A stretch of 64,000 nt of DNA from Camillea tinctor (GCA_022578605.1 MU394161.1:18833-82832); one strand, 5' to 3'. Shown: positions 26,107-38,187, counted from the first letter of the stretch. A program made the numbers and translations. The notes: a model not told the origin generated them from the letters alone.

Positions 26107-27743
26107 TCATTTCTTTAGCGTCATAGCTAACTGTAAGCCTTTCCTCCCTGCGATCCATGTAGTATAGCCCAGGATAGGGAAAACAATTGTCAAGAAGAAT
26201 CCTGCACCGACAAAGAACCCCTGCTCGAAGAAGCCAAGTGCCCAGTTGCTGGGTTGGCCCGTTGGTTTCAAGGGCTTTACCGCAAGGGCCCGGATTCTGC
26301 TTGTGCTGATTCCCTTCACACCTTGTAGCAACTTCTCTGCATTTGTAAAGGCACCCGTGGGCCTTTCGACGTACTGCGGACGAGCGACTGAAAACATGTT
26401 GGCGTTGTAGCGGTGTTTAATGTCGGGGTCGTGGGTGATGGGAGCGGCCGGGCCGACGAGTAGTTGCACAGGAATGTGGTTTAGACAAGAAACGTGGCAG
26501 GGAAGATGCTGTGCCATGTATTTCGCTGATCCCGCATCGCCGAAGAAGTATCCCGCGAGTAAAGGATTTCTGTGGTGGTGTTAGCGACTGAGATCATCTT
26601 AGGCAGTGGTATAACATACTCAAATTCGTGAGAGAATACGGCGTCGACTAGTCCTGAGCAGGTTGCTATAGGAAGGTAGCGCCCACTAATCTTCATCTTT
26701 ATGAGAGGAGTGTTCCTATACTTAGTATTAGCAGGCTTTGGTCCGTTGGTAATATCTCTTCTTATAGATTGCGCGCTCCCTACCTATCTAGAACATCGAC
26801 AAGCTTGAAATCATTAGATCCAAAACTAACTGCTTGCCGTTTATCTTCAGCCTCCTTTACGGCTTTTCGTGACGCTTCGTTTTGGTTCCCGCTGACCCTT
26901 TTCACACCGGAGTCTCTCGCAAACGCCAACGTCGCGTATTTGGAGCAAGCTTCAAAGAACTCCTTCTTAACGTATTCGTTCACCAATACTAGATCAGGGG
27001 CATACGGCGATGTGCCACCAAAAGTGAATCTCGCCGTTGCAATGACTTTTGCTGCAGATTGTATATCTGCAGTGCGGTCCACGATGGCAACGGTCCGGGT
27101 AGAGGATGACGATAGTAAATGCGTGACCGGGCCTGCTGAGGGAGCATTGCCTGTCTGGTCTACTAGCACCGTTGTATTGAGAATAGAGGTATCTGTGATG
27201 GTTCTGCTTATGCAGAATGCGTTAACATCCAAAGCTGGTGGTAAGATATCCCGTAGAACTAAGTCGATTTGTAGGAGTGTGTCTTGTAGCTGGTTTCTGT
27301 TAGAGCCGAACTTCATATGATATTTGTCTTAAACTCGCCTCCAATATCACACAGTTTCCAGCAGTAAGTGCTGCTGCTAGTGGTGAGATGATAGAATAAA
27401 GCCTTGTATGGCTCGTTGGCCGAATTATCACCATGCCAACGCCCGACCTTCTCGTAGCAAAATCCTTGCCTTCTGTTACCGAATATTCTTCCTTTAGAGA
27501 CTTGTCAAAGTCAAGACTATCGTAGAAGTGCCTTAGAGTCTCCATTGTCAAGTAGTATTCGCTCTCAATTTCAGCACTAGGTGCTTTAGTATCTTCCGAG
27601 AGCGCATTGCACAGCTTGCTAGCATTGGTTCTCAATGCCAAATGGAGACCCTGTAACTGATCCTGTCGATATCGAACATTTTCAGGACGACCGTCTGCAG
27701 CCGCCATTTGTAACCGCTCAATAGCGATCTCCTGTGACGCCAT
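26107..27743 (-). CDS. Aldehyde dehydrogenase-family protein lacking catalytic residues, with C-terminal membrane segment
   Basis: Four exons (27743-27335, 27282-26784, 26685-26620, 26569-26107) give 478 residues, and all phases close. The ALDH fold is recognisable from an N-terminal helical region (NVRYRQDQLQGLHLAL), SPLAAALTAGNCVILEA (cofactor-binding region), a DILPPALD segment, TRTVAIVDRTADIQSAAKVI, PYAPDLVLVNEYV, and NPLLAGYFFGDAGSAKY. The motif that normally carries the catalytic cysteine (GQxC) reads GGTS, and the ELGG glutamate motif is replaced by LLSSSS. Near the C-terminus, GAGFFLTIVFPILGYTTWIAG is a likely transmembrane helix followed by a basic tail, like the membrane anchor of fatty aldehyde dehydrogenases. 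It is therefore probably a non-catalytic or altered member; function unknown. The first intron (27334-27283, 52 bp) uses a GTTTAAG donor and a CTAAC branch site. Confidence 0.75.
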
Positions 27744-28271
27744 TGTAAAAAGTAAGGATCGCAAAATAGGGGGTTCAAATTTGCGAGGTGCTATTGTGAA
27801 AGATACCTTAGAAACAAAAGCTCTATACGGAAAGCAAAAGGGGAAACCTAATAGTTATCGAACCAAATGGCCATTCCATCCAATAGCCAATTTACACTAC
27901 ATAATAGACCCCGAATCTCATACTGTACTCCGTATATCAATACTCAAGCCGTATGGCATAACATGATGCGCCAAGGGTGGTCGGAATGTGGGGGAAGTCA
28001 ATTATTGACATACATACACCATAGTCCGCGTGGGGTTGCAAAAGCACCCCTGAGCCAGCGCATACCACTTGACAGGTTCCAGATGGAGATAATTTGATGC
28101 CGGATATCATGGAACGGTAGACGGGGATGGAAAATTGGGGTTTTAGGGACACGCTTTCTTTGGAAAAGCATCTCCTCTTCTACCGCAACCACACTCCTGT
28201 CTTTCAGAGCTTCAGCTGAGAGAACACCACTAATCTGATCCATATATATCGTCTTCTCATTTTCCCTTACA
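27744..28271. promoter_or_regulatory. Divergent intergenic region
   Basis: A 528-bp spacer between the minus-strand ALDH-like gene and the plus-strand open frame at 28272. It can serve both as a shared promoter. I see no recognisable operator motif. Confidence 0.4.
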
Positions 28272-28631
28272 ATGTCGGCGACAGAGACAGAGTCTCATGC
28301 GACAACGTCCTTAAGCGATACGCTACAGGACTATGAGATTCGCGTCACTGGTGCCGACGATCTGCCCCAACACCACTGGGTACCATTGACAGACCACGAA
28401 GCTCCTCCCGATGTTGAAAATCCGCCGGACTGGCCGACTGATCAGTATCGCGGAGTCCCCAACTACCGGCCTATAAACTATGGACTAGACCTGTCCCAAC
28501 GGCCCTGGGGAGCCGACGCGATCGGGACAGCATTTGTGACGACAATGTTCACTGGTGTATTCCTCCAAGCTGTAAGTAGCTTTGTTGCTAAGCCGCGACA
28601 ACATCAATTACAACCTGGGTGTTTAGTTTAG
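28272..28631 (+). pseudogene. Apparent 5' fragment of an unrecognised protein gene
   Basis: The frame opens with a plausible Ser/Thr-rich N-terminus and a Pro/Asp-rich segment (DVENPPDWPTDQYRGVPNY), then a hydrophobic segment (AIGTAFVTTMFTGVFLQA) at which a good GTAAGT donor occurs (28572). No continuation with coding character is found in the next 700 bp on this strand. It may be a truncated remnant, or the first exon of a gene whose next exon I cannot see. No family is recognised. An alternative is that the whole frame is a small unspliced protein of 119 residues. Confidence 0.35.
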
Positions 28632-29374
28632 TACTAATATACGCGCCGTGCGGACTTAGACTGCTGCATGGATATGGGGACACACTGGCGGTCGAGTGCA
28701 TAAGACATTGTTCAGATACAAGATTGGGGGAGAGATCTAGGAAGACTCTCTATAGACGTGGTGGCAGTGGACATACGAGTAAGACAATAAGTGAAAAGGT
28801 TCTATCCACCAGATTAGTTCCAACACGCTTCGGCATTATCAATTATGAACCTAACTAATAAATATAAATCACTGACAGACTGTATATCCTAGGCATACCT
28901 ATAGTAGTTCTTTAATACAATCAATCCATTAAAGTGTTATTATCAATAATCATATGGTTACCTACAGCATGCGTCTATGTTGTCCCTCCATCCAGTCATC
29001 CCTCGAATTGGGTTGGTTAGCAAGATGAGCACGCAATACCTCCCATGTCATCATCCAAGTACCTAGATGCATACCTACTCTATGGTGTGCAACTATTTTA
29101 ATGGGGTGGATTGGTTCTCTCCCTGGCTAGTAGATGACGAACCTGGTCATATATAGACGATCCCCGCAACTTCATAGCGCGTTTAGTTCAACTACATACC
29201 TACATACGTAAACTAACTCACTCGACCTAACTATATTAATAAATCTTAAGCTTTGGGTAACTTATCTAGTCGCTCGCCGCGGTGAAGAAAGGGAGCTTCA
29301 TGCTTCTTCGTAAAAAGCTGCCAATTATTGTACTCTAGACTGAAGTCGGTATACGGTTACGATAATTTCTCAAG
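28632..29374. other. Intergenic upstream of the sulfatase
   Basis: AT-rich spacer without a recognisable gene. The sulfatase promoter should lie in its last few hundred bases. Confidence 0.55.
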
Positions 29375-31616
29375 ATGCGTCTGGCTGCTGCAATAATTGG
29401 CACGGTTACGTTGTATGCCGCAGCTACGCACGGTCAGAAACAAGTCCCACTTGTTGGTGGTGATCAAAAGCGCCGGCCGAACGTGGTCTTTGTCTTAACC
29501 GATGATCAGGATGTTCACCTCTCTTCACTGGACTATATGCCATTACTGAAGAAACACATTCTAGACGAGGGAACTTACTTTGACAAGCATTACTGCACCA
29601 CAGCCGTGTGTTGTCCATCTAGAGTCACCCTTTGGACCGGCAAAGCATCTCATAATACCAATGTGACCAACGTTAATCCTCCATATGGTAAGTGATCATT
29701 CTCTAATAAGTAACCTATATTCGTTCTCTGAGCCCACATCTTAACTCGATAACTGCAGGTGGCTATCCCAAGTTTATAGCTGAGGGTTTCAATAATAACT
29801 ATTTCCCGGTTTGGCTGCAACAAGCAGGATATAATACATATTACACGGGGAAGCTTTTCAACGCACATACAGTTAATAACTATAACTCCCCTCATCCTGG
29901 TGGTTATACAAGTTCGGTATGAACCAACACTAACCCTGCTGCCAAAATAATTCGGTGATCATTTTGATTGACTCTTCACGCTAGGACTTCTTACTTGACC
30001 CTTACACCTATGACTACTTAAATAGCACTTTTCAACGGAATGGAGAACCACCACGGAGCTACGAGGGACGATATGGTCCCGACGTGTTAGCCGAGAAGGC
30101 ATATGGTCTACTTGATGAGGCGGTTCACGCCGCGAACAACCAACCTTTCTTCCTCACTGTCGCGCCAATTGCGCCACACGCCAATGTTATCATGAAGGGT
30201 GACCCACAAGATGGCAGTCATGAAGTCGTCTTTACGGAGCCAATCTCGGCAAAGCGCCATCAGCATCTGTTTCCGAATGCCAAAGTCCCTAGATCATTGA
30301 ACTTCAACCCCGACAAGGTAACATCTCTTTACTCTTCCAGGAGAAGGAAAAGTCCCTCCTCAGACATCCCTTAGCTGACCGCACTATCCCTCAGCCATCC
30401 GGCGCGAACTGGCTCCTCCAGCTGCCGCAGCAGAACGCCTCCGAGGTAGCCTACAACGACCACTTCTACCGGCAGCGGCTGCGCGCGCTGCAGAGCGTCG
30501 ACGAGCTCATCGAGGGCCTCGTCTCGCGGCTCGAGGCCTACGGCCTCCTCGACAACACGTACGTAGTGTTCAGCAGCGACAACGGGTTCCACATCGGCAA
30601 CCACCGCCTGCCGCCGGGCAAGTCCTGCGGCTACGAGGAGGACACAAACGTCCCGCTCGCTGTGCGCGGGCCCGGCGTCGCGCGCAATTACACCGCCGAC
30701 ATCGTCACCACGCACACGGACCTGGCGCCGACGTTCTTCGAGCTCCTGGGCATCCCGCTGCGGGACGACTTCGACGGCACCGCGATCCCGATGACGAGGG
30801 CTGACATCGAAGAGGCGGGCCGGGCGAGGCGGGAGCACGCCGGTATCGAGTACTGGGGCTTTGCGTTGGGTGAGGGGGAATTCAGTCGTACGTAACTAAC
30901 CCCCTTTTCTGCCTCTCTCTTTCTTTACCTGGATCTCGAGAGTTCTCTCTGGGAAGAATGTTTTCTAACGCGATGGCCATCTTTCTAGAAGTCCAAATCG
31001 AGCTTAACACCTACAAAGCGCTGCGCATCTCGGGGCCGGGGTACAGCCTTTACTATGCGGTGTGGTGCACCAATGAGCGCGAGCTCTACGATATGACCGT
31101 ACGTCTCGCCTTTCCCTCCTTTAAGCTGTTTTCCCTAGCCACTGCACCGCCCATATACAACTCAACCTACTTCCTATCCACCATACAGCTAACCAAAACA
31201 CACAGGCCGACCCGTACCAACTACACAACCTACTTCGTCCATCATCCCTTTCCAACTCCTCCTCTTCTTCCTCTTTCCCACTCCTCGCCGCGCACCCCCT
31301 CCCCAAGCTCCTCTCGCGCCTCGACGCGCTCCTCATGGTCCTCAAGTCCTGTAGAGGCGCGACGTGCCGGCGCCCCTGGGACCAGCTGCACCCCTCAGGC
31401 GGAGTCCACGCGCTGGAGGACGCGCTAGCGGCGGAGCACGATGCTCTGTACGAAGAAGCGGCGTTGCCGCGGGTGCGTTACGAGTTCTGCGCCAATGGGT
31501 ACTTGCGAGAGGCGGAAGGGCCCATGTGGGAGGATAGGGAGGTGGTAGGAAGGGAGAGGAATAAGGGGAAGGGGGAGTATATGCGGGATGGGCTGAGGTG
31601 GGAGGATTGGGTGTAG
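29375..31616 (+). CDS. Secreted arylsulfatase (type I, formylglycine-dependent)
   Basis: Six exons (29375-29687, 29759-29916, 29985-30317, 30395-30887, 30989-31098, 31206-31616) give 605 residues, and phases all close. The first 20 residues form a signal peptide (MRLAAAIIGTVTLYAAATHG), so secretion is expected. The enzyme family hydrolyses sulfate esters. Sequence marks are PNVVFVLTDDQD with the metal-binding Asp pair near residues 43-44, the sulfatase signature CCPSR at 79-83 whose first Cys would become formylglycine, TGK (YYTGKLFN), FSSDNGFHIGNHR and TDLAPTFFELLGIP. All are in their usual order. The C-terminal 130 residues include a Ser-rich run and several Cys. Exons 1-3 use mixed codons, while most of exon 4 is strongly GC-ended; see findings. 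It lies in a run of catabolic-type genes. Confidence 0.87.
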
Positions 31617-32660
31617 GGAGGTAAACCTAGGTTAGGAGGGTGAATTGAGAAAAAGAAAAAAAAAAATAGACGAATCCCTAGATGCCCAGGTTAGGTAAAT
31701 ATCTAGAGTATCTAGAAGTATATAGCAAATTCAGAATAGGGGTTCCACACAATAGTGGCAACGGCGACACTAAATTGAATAGTCACCTATCCCTCACCAA
31801 GCAAATCTCCTAGCTCTCCTACATAAATCCTCGAACCAATCGATCTCTACCTCTCCCCCAAGCCAATCACCCTCCTCGTATCCCAGACAAAATCCATCCA
31901 CTTGCATCCGTAGCGTCATTACGCAGCAGTCCACCCGCATTTCTCTTCTAAGTTTTAGTTATTCGTGTGAGTATATACCCCCCCTTCTCAACCAAAACAT
32001 CCCGCCTAAGCAGCTGCCGCTGGTTCAAAACTACCCTAGAATCAATTTTTCGTCCACCTTTCCCGTGAGTTAGAGACGTCGGTAGTTAAGTTAGGTAGGT
32101 GAACATTTCCTCTCATACCTAGCTTGCGCTCCCCGCCTCCCCTTTTCCCCTCCCCCACCTTTCCGTCCGGACGGATCCAGGGTAGCCCGCCCGCCGGTCC
32201 ACCAGCCGCCACCACGATGCTCTACGTCCGTTTCTCACTCCAGATTCATGGAGAAGGCAGATCGAATGAATGAGGCGTCTAGGCAATGATCATGAAAGGA
32301 GGGCAATGATGTGCTCGGTGTCCGACACTTTCTCATTCCATTTCTTATTTATATAATTATCTCATCGTGTGTATGAGTGGCGAGGGAAGGTTATGAATGG
32401 GTTTCCCTCTTATAGCTACCTACTTATTTACATAAAGATACAGCTAGTTCTGTCTAACTTTTTATCTAGGTGCTAGGTTATATAAACGAATCTTTCAAAC
32501 TTTCACTAACCTCTGTTATCGGACTCACCCCTGCCGCCTCAACCCATTCCCATCAATCTCCCTCATACTGGTATCCCCCCCCCCCTAGATTCACACCACC
32601 ACCAAAACTATAACCTCTAAACCTCCCCAACCCCAAAAACCACAAAGAAAAGAAAAGAAA
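31617..32660. other. Intergenic between sulfatase and CocE-type hydrolase
   Basis: No gene is recognised. It contains C-rich stretches (32140-32160, 32575-32586) and an adenine-rich leader just before the next ATG. Both flanking genes are on the plus strand, so this holds the hydrolase promoter. Confidence 0.55.
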
Positions 32661-34698
32661 ATGCCACCAGAAGTCCAAACGCCCCCGATCCGGGACATAT
32701 CGTCCACCACCGACGACCCCTCAGCCAATCTGCGCTTCATGAAAAACGTCTCCATCCCCCTGCGTTCCTCCAGCCTCCCCATCCGCGCCAACATCTACCT
32801 TCCCTTATCCCCTTCCTCCCCCTCCCCTTCCTCCTCCTCCTCCTCTCCCACCCCCCGCTACCCCGTCCTCGTAACCTACGGACCCTACGGGAAAGACATC
32901 CCCTACTCGTCCTTCCACGCGCAGAGCTTCAACCAAGTCAACCCAGAGCACCAGAGCGCGTACTCGGCGTGGGAGACGCCGGACCCGGTGTACTGGACGG
33001 GGCGGGGGTACGCGGTGGTGCGGGCCGACGAGCGGGGGTTGGGGCAGAGCCCGGGGTTCCTGGACACCATGAGCCGCGGGACGAGCGAGTGTTTCTGCGA
33101 CGTGGTGGAGTGGTGCGCGGACCAGGCGTGGAGCACCGGCAAGGTCGGGCTCTTGGGCATATCGTATTATGCTGGTACGCAGTGGCGCGTGGCGGCGAGG
33201 CGGCCGAGGGGGCTGGCGGCGATTATACCTTGGTGCGTTTACTTTCCTTTTTTTTTTTTTTTGGTTTTCTCATTCTTCCGGATGCCTTTGAAGTCTGAGT
33301 TACAAGTAAATGGTATATATAAGCTAATATCGTATCTACTCATAGGGAGGGCATGTCCGATTATTACCGTGATCGGTGTCGGCACGGGGGCATTCTGTCC
33401 GACAAGTTCATCTCCGTCTGGTGGAACCGCCAGGTGCTCGTCAACCAGTACGGGCGGGCGGGGAGATCGAAGCTGACCTTCCCGCCCGACGGGCCCGGAG
33501 CGCGCGGCCAAGAGGACACGATCGAGGGGGACCTGCCGGACGACGTGCTGGTCAAGAACCGGCAGGATCAGACCATCGACAACGCCAAGCACCGATTCCG
33601 GGACGAGGACTACTACGCGAGCAAGGAGTTCCGCCTCGAGGACATCGAGGTGCCTCTTCTTAGCGTGGCGAACTGGGGCGGTATCCTGCTCCACCTCCGA
33701 GGCAATGTGGAGGGCTATACCCACGCCGGCTCGAAATACAAGTTTCTGCGTTTCATCACGGGTCGGCACGACCTACCTTTCTATTACCACGACGAGGTCG
33801 AAATCCAGAGAAGTTTCCTCGATGCGTTCTTGAAGGGCGAAGACCGCACGGGTTGGACGGTGCCGGGTAAGGTGCCACCCGTGACGATAACGCTACGCAA
33901 GGGCGACGTTGGCTTCAACGATGCCGAGAAAGAAAAGGCTTATTTCAAGAGGGACGAGGCCGGTTGGCCAATCCCAAGAACCGAGTATACTAACTATTAT
34001 CTCACCCCCGACCAGCATCTGGTGTCGAGCAAACAAGACTCCGAACCTAAACAAGTATCGTACCCGGCCCTCGGTACACTTGAAAACCCAAAAGCAGTAC
34101 AATTCACGACACCTCCATTTGATGAGGAGACTGAAATCACCGGACACATAACCGCTCATCTAAACGTCTCTATGACGCCCGAAGAGGCCGCGGGGGAGAA
34201 GGACATTGACCTATTCCTAACGCTGAGGCATCTCGACACCAGCGGCAAAGAGATATTCTATACCGGAACAGCGGGCGATCCCGTGCCGCTTTGTAAGGGT
34301 TGGCTGAGAGTCAGCATGCGAAAGGTTCACACCGAACATCCAAAGAATAGGCCGTGGCTGCCGTATCGAGAATACTTCTCGACTGATGTGCAGGAAGTCA
34401 AGCCCAGTGAAGTCTACGGCGTGGATGTGGAAATGTGGCCGACCAATGTTATCGTAGAAAGGGGCAACAGAATCGTGTTCGAAGTCTCTAGTGGTGATAC
34501 CCAAGGCTCTGGTATCTTCGAACACAACTCGGAGAGCGATCGGTGAGTTTCCCATTGGACAAAATTTTGGTAGACAAAACCATGCTGACACCGACGCTTA
34601 CCTGCAGGCCACCTTCTAGATTCGCTGGACAGAATCATATCAACTTTGGGGGAGGACTGGAGAATTACGTAACTTTACCAGTGATCTCACCCATCTAG
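32661..34698 (+). CDS. CocE/NonD-family alpha/beta-hydrolase (X-Pro dipeptidyl-peptidase S15-like)
   Basis: Three exons (32661-33232, 33346-34542, 34608-34698) give 619 residues. The family comprises serine esterases and acylases related to cocaine esterase and S15 peptidases, with an alpha/beta-hydrolase domain and a C-terminal jelly-roll domain. Visible motifs are YPVLVTYGPYGKD, RGYAVVRADERGLGQSPG, and the nucleophile elbow GISYYAG with Ser near residue 168. The segment VPLLSVANWGG precedes the expected acid, and RHDLPFYY may supply the catalytic His region. The C-terminal domain is marked by PFDEETEITGHITAHLNVS and DIDLFLTLRHLD. No signal peptide is seen, so it is probably cytosolic. A Ser/Pro-rich insertion (residues about 50-64) lies early in the hydrolase domain. 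Substrate unknown. Confidence 0.85.
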
Positions 34699-35249
34699 TG
34701 GTAGATATTTGTGTGTGGTGTATTCGTACGCAACCTTTAAGAGAAATGAGGGGCGGGCCATCGCATCAATAATTGAAGTTTGATTCGGGCCAAGATCCTG
34801 AGAATTTATGCAGTGAAATGTACTCATCATGTTAAATGAGAGCCGGCGTGCAACTGTAGCATAATCGTGAATGGTCCAACCTACGCGAGAATCCAAATCC
34901 TTAGATCACTAGGATGTACAGACCCATCCCTCTGCATCTGGGTGCGGTACTTGGGATCGGGACTGTCGGAGGTCTGGGGAAGCAAGGAAAACTGGGAGGG
35001 TCCAAAGTCCGAAGGAATAAGCCGGTGGGGGTGGGGATACTTTAAGGTGTGCGAGAACTATGTTCGGATCTCACTCTTCTTACTATATATCCGTAGAGGG
35101 GAACTCTGTGGCGTTGAGCAGAGACGAACTGAAAACTAATATATGCTGAGAGACTTTATTGCCGAGTTGGTGGTCTTGTCGTCGTCCTTGTGCTTATCTT
35201 TGTCCTTGTGTAGTTCGTACAATTTGCCCTTCCAGATCAAGTCGCCAAC
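34699..35249. other. Intergenic upstream of fumarylacetoacetase
   Basis: A 551-bp spacer without a recognisable gene. It should carry the 3' end of the hydrolase transcript and the promoter of the next plus-strand gene. Confidence 0.55.
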
Positions 35250-36569
35250 ATGAGTTATGCTGAGCACTTTTCTATCGCTAACATTCCCTACGGGATCGGC
35301 AGCGATGCTTCACATCCTAACAAAGCCGTCGTCACTCGATTGGAGGATAATGTTTTCTTCCTCGGAGACCTTGGCCTAGACTGTAAGGCAAGCATTCAGT
35401 CAGCATTATCACAAGTAAGATACCCACGCTTTGGCGCTGTTTATGACCTGAGCGCTAAGTAACAGCCCACTCTTAATGCTTTGGTCGCAGAAAGCAAAGA
35501 CGATCTCAAGCAGCTACGAGCAGCTATCCAAAAAGCTTTATCCGACAAATCCATCGTAGATAAGCATGCAAAGAAACTCGACAACGTTGTGCTTCATATG
35601 CCAGTCGCTGTAGCTGGGTTCACGGATTACTCTTGTTCGAGAGAACACGGCGAGAACGCGAGCGAGGCCATCTTCGGAAAGCGGGTGAACGCCCCTTCTT
35701 TTCCCCATTACCCAATAGGCTACTCGGGAAGGCCATCGTCCATCGTGGTCTCTGGCACACCGATACGGAGACCTTGTGGGGTTTACAAAGTCGGCGAGGA
35801 TGTGGAGTACGGTACGTGCAAAGCGTTGGACTATGAGCTTGAGATGGCGTGCGTCGTTGGGAAACCGACCAAGATGGGCGAGCATGTCCCGGTCCAGGAT
35901 GCCGACGAGCACATCTTTGGACTAGTCCTCCTCAATGACTGGAGCGGTAAGTGAATCCTCTCTCGATTCATTGATCTTTTACCTGGACCCCTGGACCTTG
36001 CTCATTCGGTTTCTTTTTTTTTGTCAATAGCACGAGATATCCAAGCCTTCGAGATGCTGCCCCTGGGGCCGATGAACGGCAAGAGCTTCGGCACCTCGAT
36101 CTCACCGTGGGTGGTGACGCTGGAAGCACTGGAGCCTTTCAGGACAACTCGACCATCCCGAGAGATAGCCGTCACGTCTTTTCTCCAAGACACGAAGGAG
36201 AAGCCGGCCTACAACATCACGCTGCAGGCTGAATTGCTGAGCAATGGGAAAGCGACCAAGGTCTGCACGTCCAACACCTCGTGGTTGTACTGGACAATCC
36301 GTGACTTGGTAGCGCAGCAGACGGTCAACGGCTGCAACATTAACTCGGGTGACCTGCTCGCCACAGGCACCGTGTCTGGATGGGGTGACGACGAGCACGG
36401 TTGCTTTCTCGAGGCTACTAAGGGGGGCAAGGTTGAGTTTGAGTTGGTGGACGGACAGAAGAGGACGTATCTGCAAGATGGTGATGGTCTGCGTCTGTCT
36501 GGCTTTGCCGGTGAAGGTGTTGGGTTTGGGGACTGTACGGGTTTTATAACCCCAGCACGTTCCTTGTAG
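35250..36569 (+). CDS. Fumarylacetoacetase
   Basis: Three exons (35250-35414, 35466-35946, 36031-36569) give 394 residues, slightly shorter than the usual 420 or so. The enzyme hydrolyses a C-C bond in fumarylacetoacetate, the last step of tyrosine/homogentisate breakdown. Catalytic and metal residues of the family are present: the Asp and His of FTDYSCSREH (near residues 109 and 116), the two Glu of LDYELEMA, the Asp and Gln of NDWSARDIQ, the Lys of NGKSFGTSISPW, GTVSG, and the Glu of CFLEATKGG. It therefore appears active. No other homogentisate-pathway gene (homogentisate dioxygenase, maleylacetoacetate isomerase) is visible nearby, so it may be a second copy with a different physiological substrate. 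That last point is inference. Confidence 0.88.
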
Positions 36570-37195
36570 CCTTGGGTAGTTGTAGAGGGGAAAGGAAAGG
36601 GAGAATATCTACAGATCCTCTTTCACTGTGTCTTTTTAACTCTACTAGTAACGCTTATAAGGAATTATAGGTATATGCTGTAACTAGACTAGGATCACTA
36701 CTGCAAAGTTGAACTTAAAAACGGGAGGAATTGGCGAATCAGAAGTTATAAGAAGTCTTGGCAGGATTTAAGGGTCCAAGTTCGAGGTACTTATGTCACC
36801 AAAGGCACGCGACTCATTCCCATTGGCTGCTCGAGTCCCCAGAATGACCAAGACTCAACTGACAGGGATTAACCTTCGACTTGAGCTCCAATTGAACTGA
36901 TTTGACCAGATTGCAACACAACTTTTTTTTTTTACTTGCCTATGTAGGTGACAGCGACCTTACCTGCCTACCTATTTACACTAAACCTTCCACCACTTTT
37001 ACTACTTTAACCAACTTAAACCTAAATCTACTACTTTAATCCTTTTTCTCCTTCTTCTTCTTCTTCTCCTCCTCCTCCTCCTCTTCCCTCTTCCTTCTCC
37101 ATCTTCTTTTTTTATTACCTTCTTTTCTTTTCTTTTTTCTTTTTTTCACCTTTCCCCATCCTTGTTCGGATTATTTCCAAAAAGTCGCTGTCACC
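36570..37195 (+). promoter_or_regulatory. Intergenic with long pyrimidine tract before the Irc22-like gene
   Basis: From about 37037 to 37155 the plus strand is almost purely C/T (CTTCTTCTTC, CTCCTCCTCC, TTTTCTTTTC runs), ending about 40 bp before the ATG at 37196. CT-rich tracts before the transcription start are common in strongly expressed filamentous-fungal genes; the promoter role is inferred from that. Confidence 0.5.
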
Positions 37196-38187
37196 ATGGT
37201 GGCCTTGAAGTATTCTGCCCTTGTGGCTCTGGCTCTTCGTGTTGTCTCTGTATTTGCTGAAGCAGACTCGGTAAGTACATCACTATCATCACTACCATTA
37301 CCATCACAAAGACTCTATACCTACCCAAACAAATCGATCGCTAACTAGTCCTGCCTCCAACTTACAGCCACTCGACGAGAATGCTGGGTCTCCCCCCGCT
37401 GTCGAACTGAACGCAGATATTGCCGTTTCCTTCCCCGAAGCCGATATCTTTGGCGTCAAGCTGGTCAATGGTCGGCCCACCAAGGCGGTCGTAGAGGTGA
37501 CCAACAACGAGGCAGGGCCTATTAACTTTGCTTTCCTCGGCGGCCAACTCCTGACTCTCAAGGACCTCGGCCCTGATGTGGATCCCTTGGCCGCCGTCGT
37601 TCGTAACTTGAGCACCGTCCGGTACGACGCGAGTATCCCGCCCGGCGAGACCCAGTTGATCCCCTACAGCTTCATTCTCGACATGCAACCTCAGGATATC
37701 CGCCTCCACCTGCTCGCCGTCATCATGAATGAAGAGAACCAGATCTTCCAGATCAACGTCGCCGACCAGGTTGTCAGTATCGTCGAGGCTCCCATCAACA
37801 TCTTCGACCCCCAAATGTGAGTTGTCCTCTTTTTCCCCCCCTCCCTTATACCATAGTACCCTCTTCAAAAGGCAAAAAAAGCTAACGGCTATATCTCTCT
37901 TCTACAGCATCTTCCTGTATGCCTTCCTAACTGCTGCCTTCGGCGGTACCTGCTACTTCGTCTACAAGACCTACATCGAGGCCCTCTTCCCCCAGGCCAA
38001 GCCCGCCAAGAAGGCCAGCAAGCCCATCGCCGAGAAGGAACCCCTCTCCGGTGGCGAGGGCACTGCCAGCGGTACCGACAAGGGCTACGACGAGAGCTGG
38101 ATCCCCTCGGACCACCTGAACCGCCCCACTGCCCGGCGTGCCAAGAGCAGCGCCAGCAGCAAATCGAAGAGCAAGACTTCCGAGTAA
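37196..38187 (+). CDS. Irc22-like ER membrane protein (TRAP-alpha related)
   Basis: Three exons (37196-37270, 37368-37816, 37908-38187) give 267 residues. The layout is an N-terminal signal peptide (LKYSALVALALRVVSVFAEA), a lumenal beta-rich domain (DIAVSFPEADIFGVKLVNG, TKAVVEVTNNE, YDASIPPGETQLIPYSF), one transmembrane segment (IFLYAFLTAAFGGTCYFVYK) and a basic, Ser/Lys-rich cytosolic tail. This matches fungal increased-recombination-centres protein 22, related to the alpha subunit of the translocon-associated protein complex, in the ER membrane. Its exact role is not well defined. The tail has the positive charge and disorder expected of the family. Confidence 0.82.
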
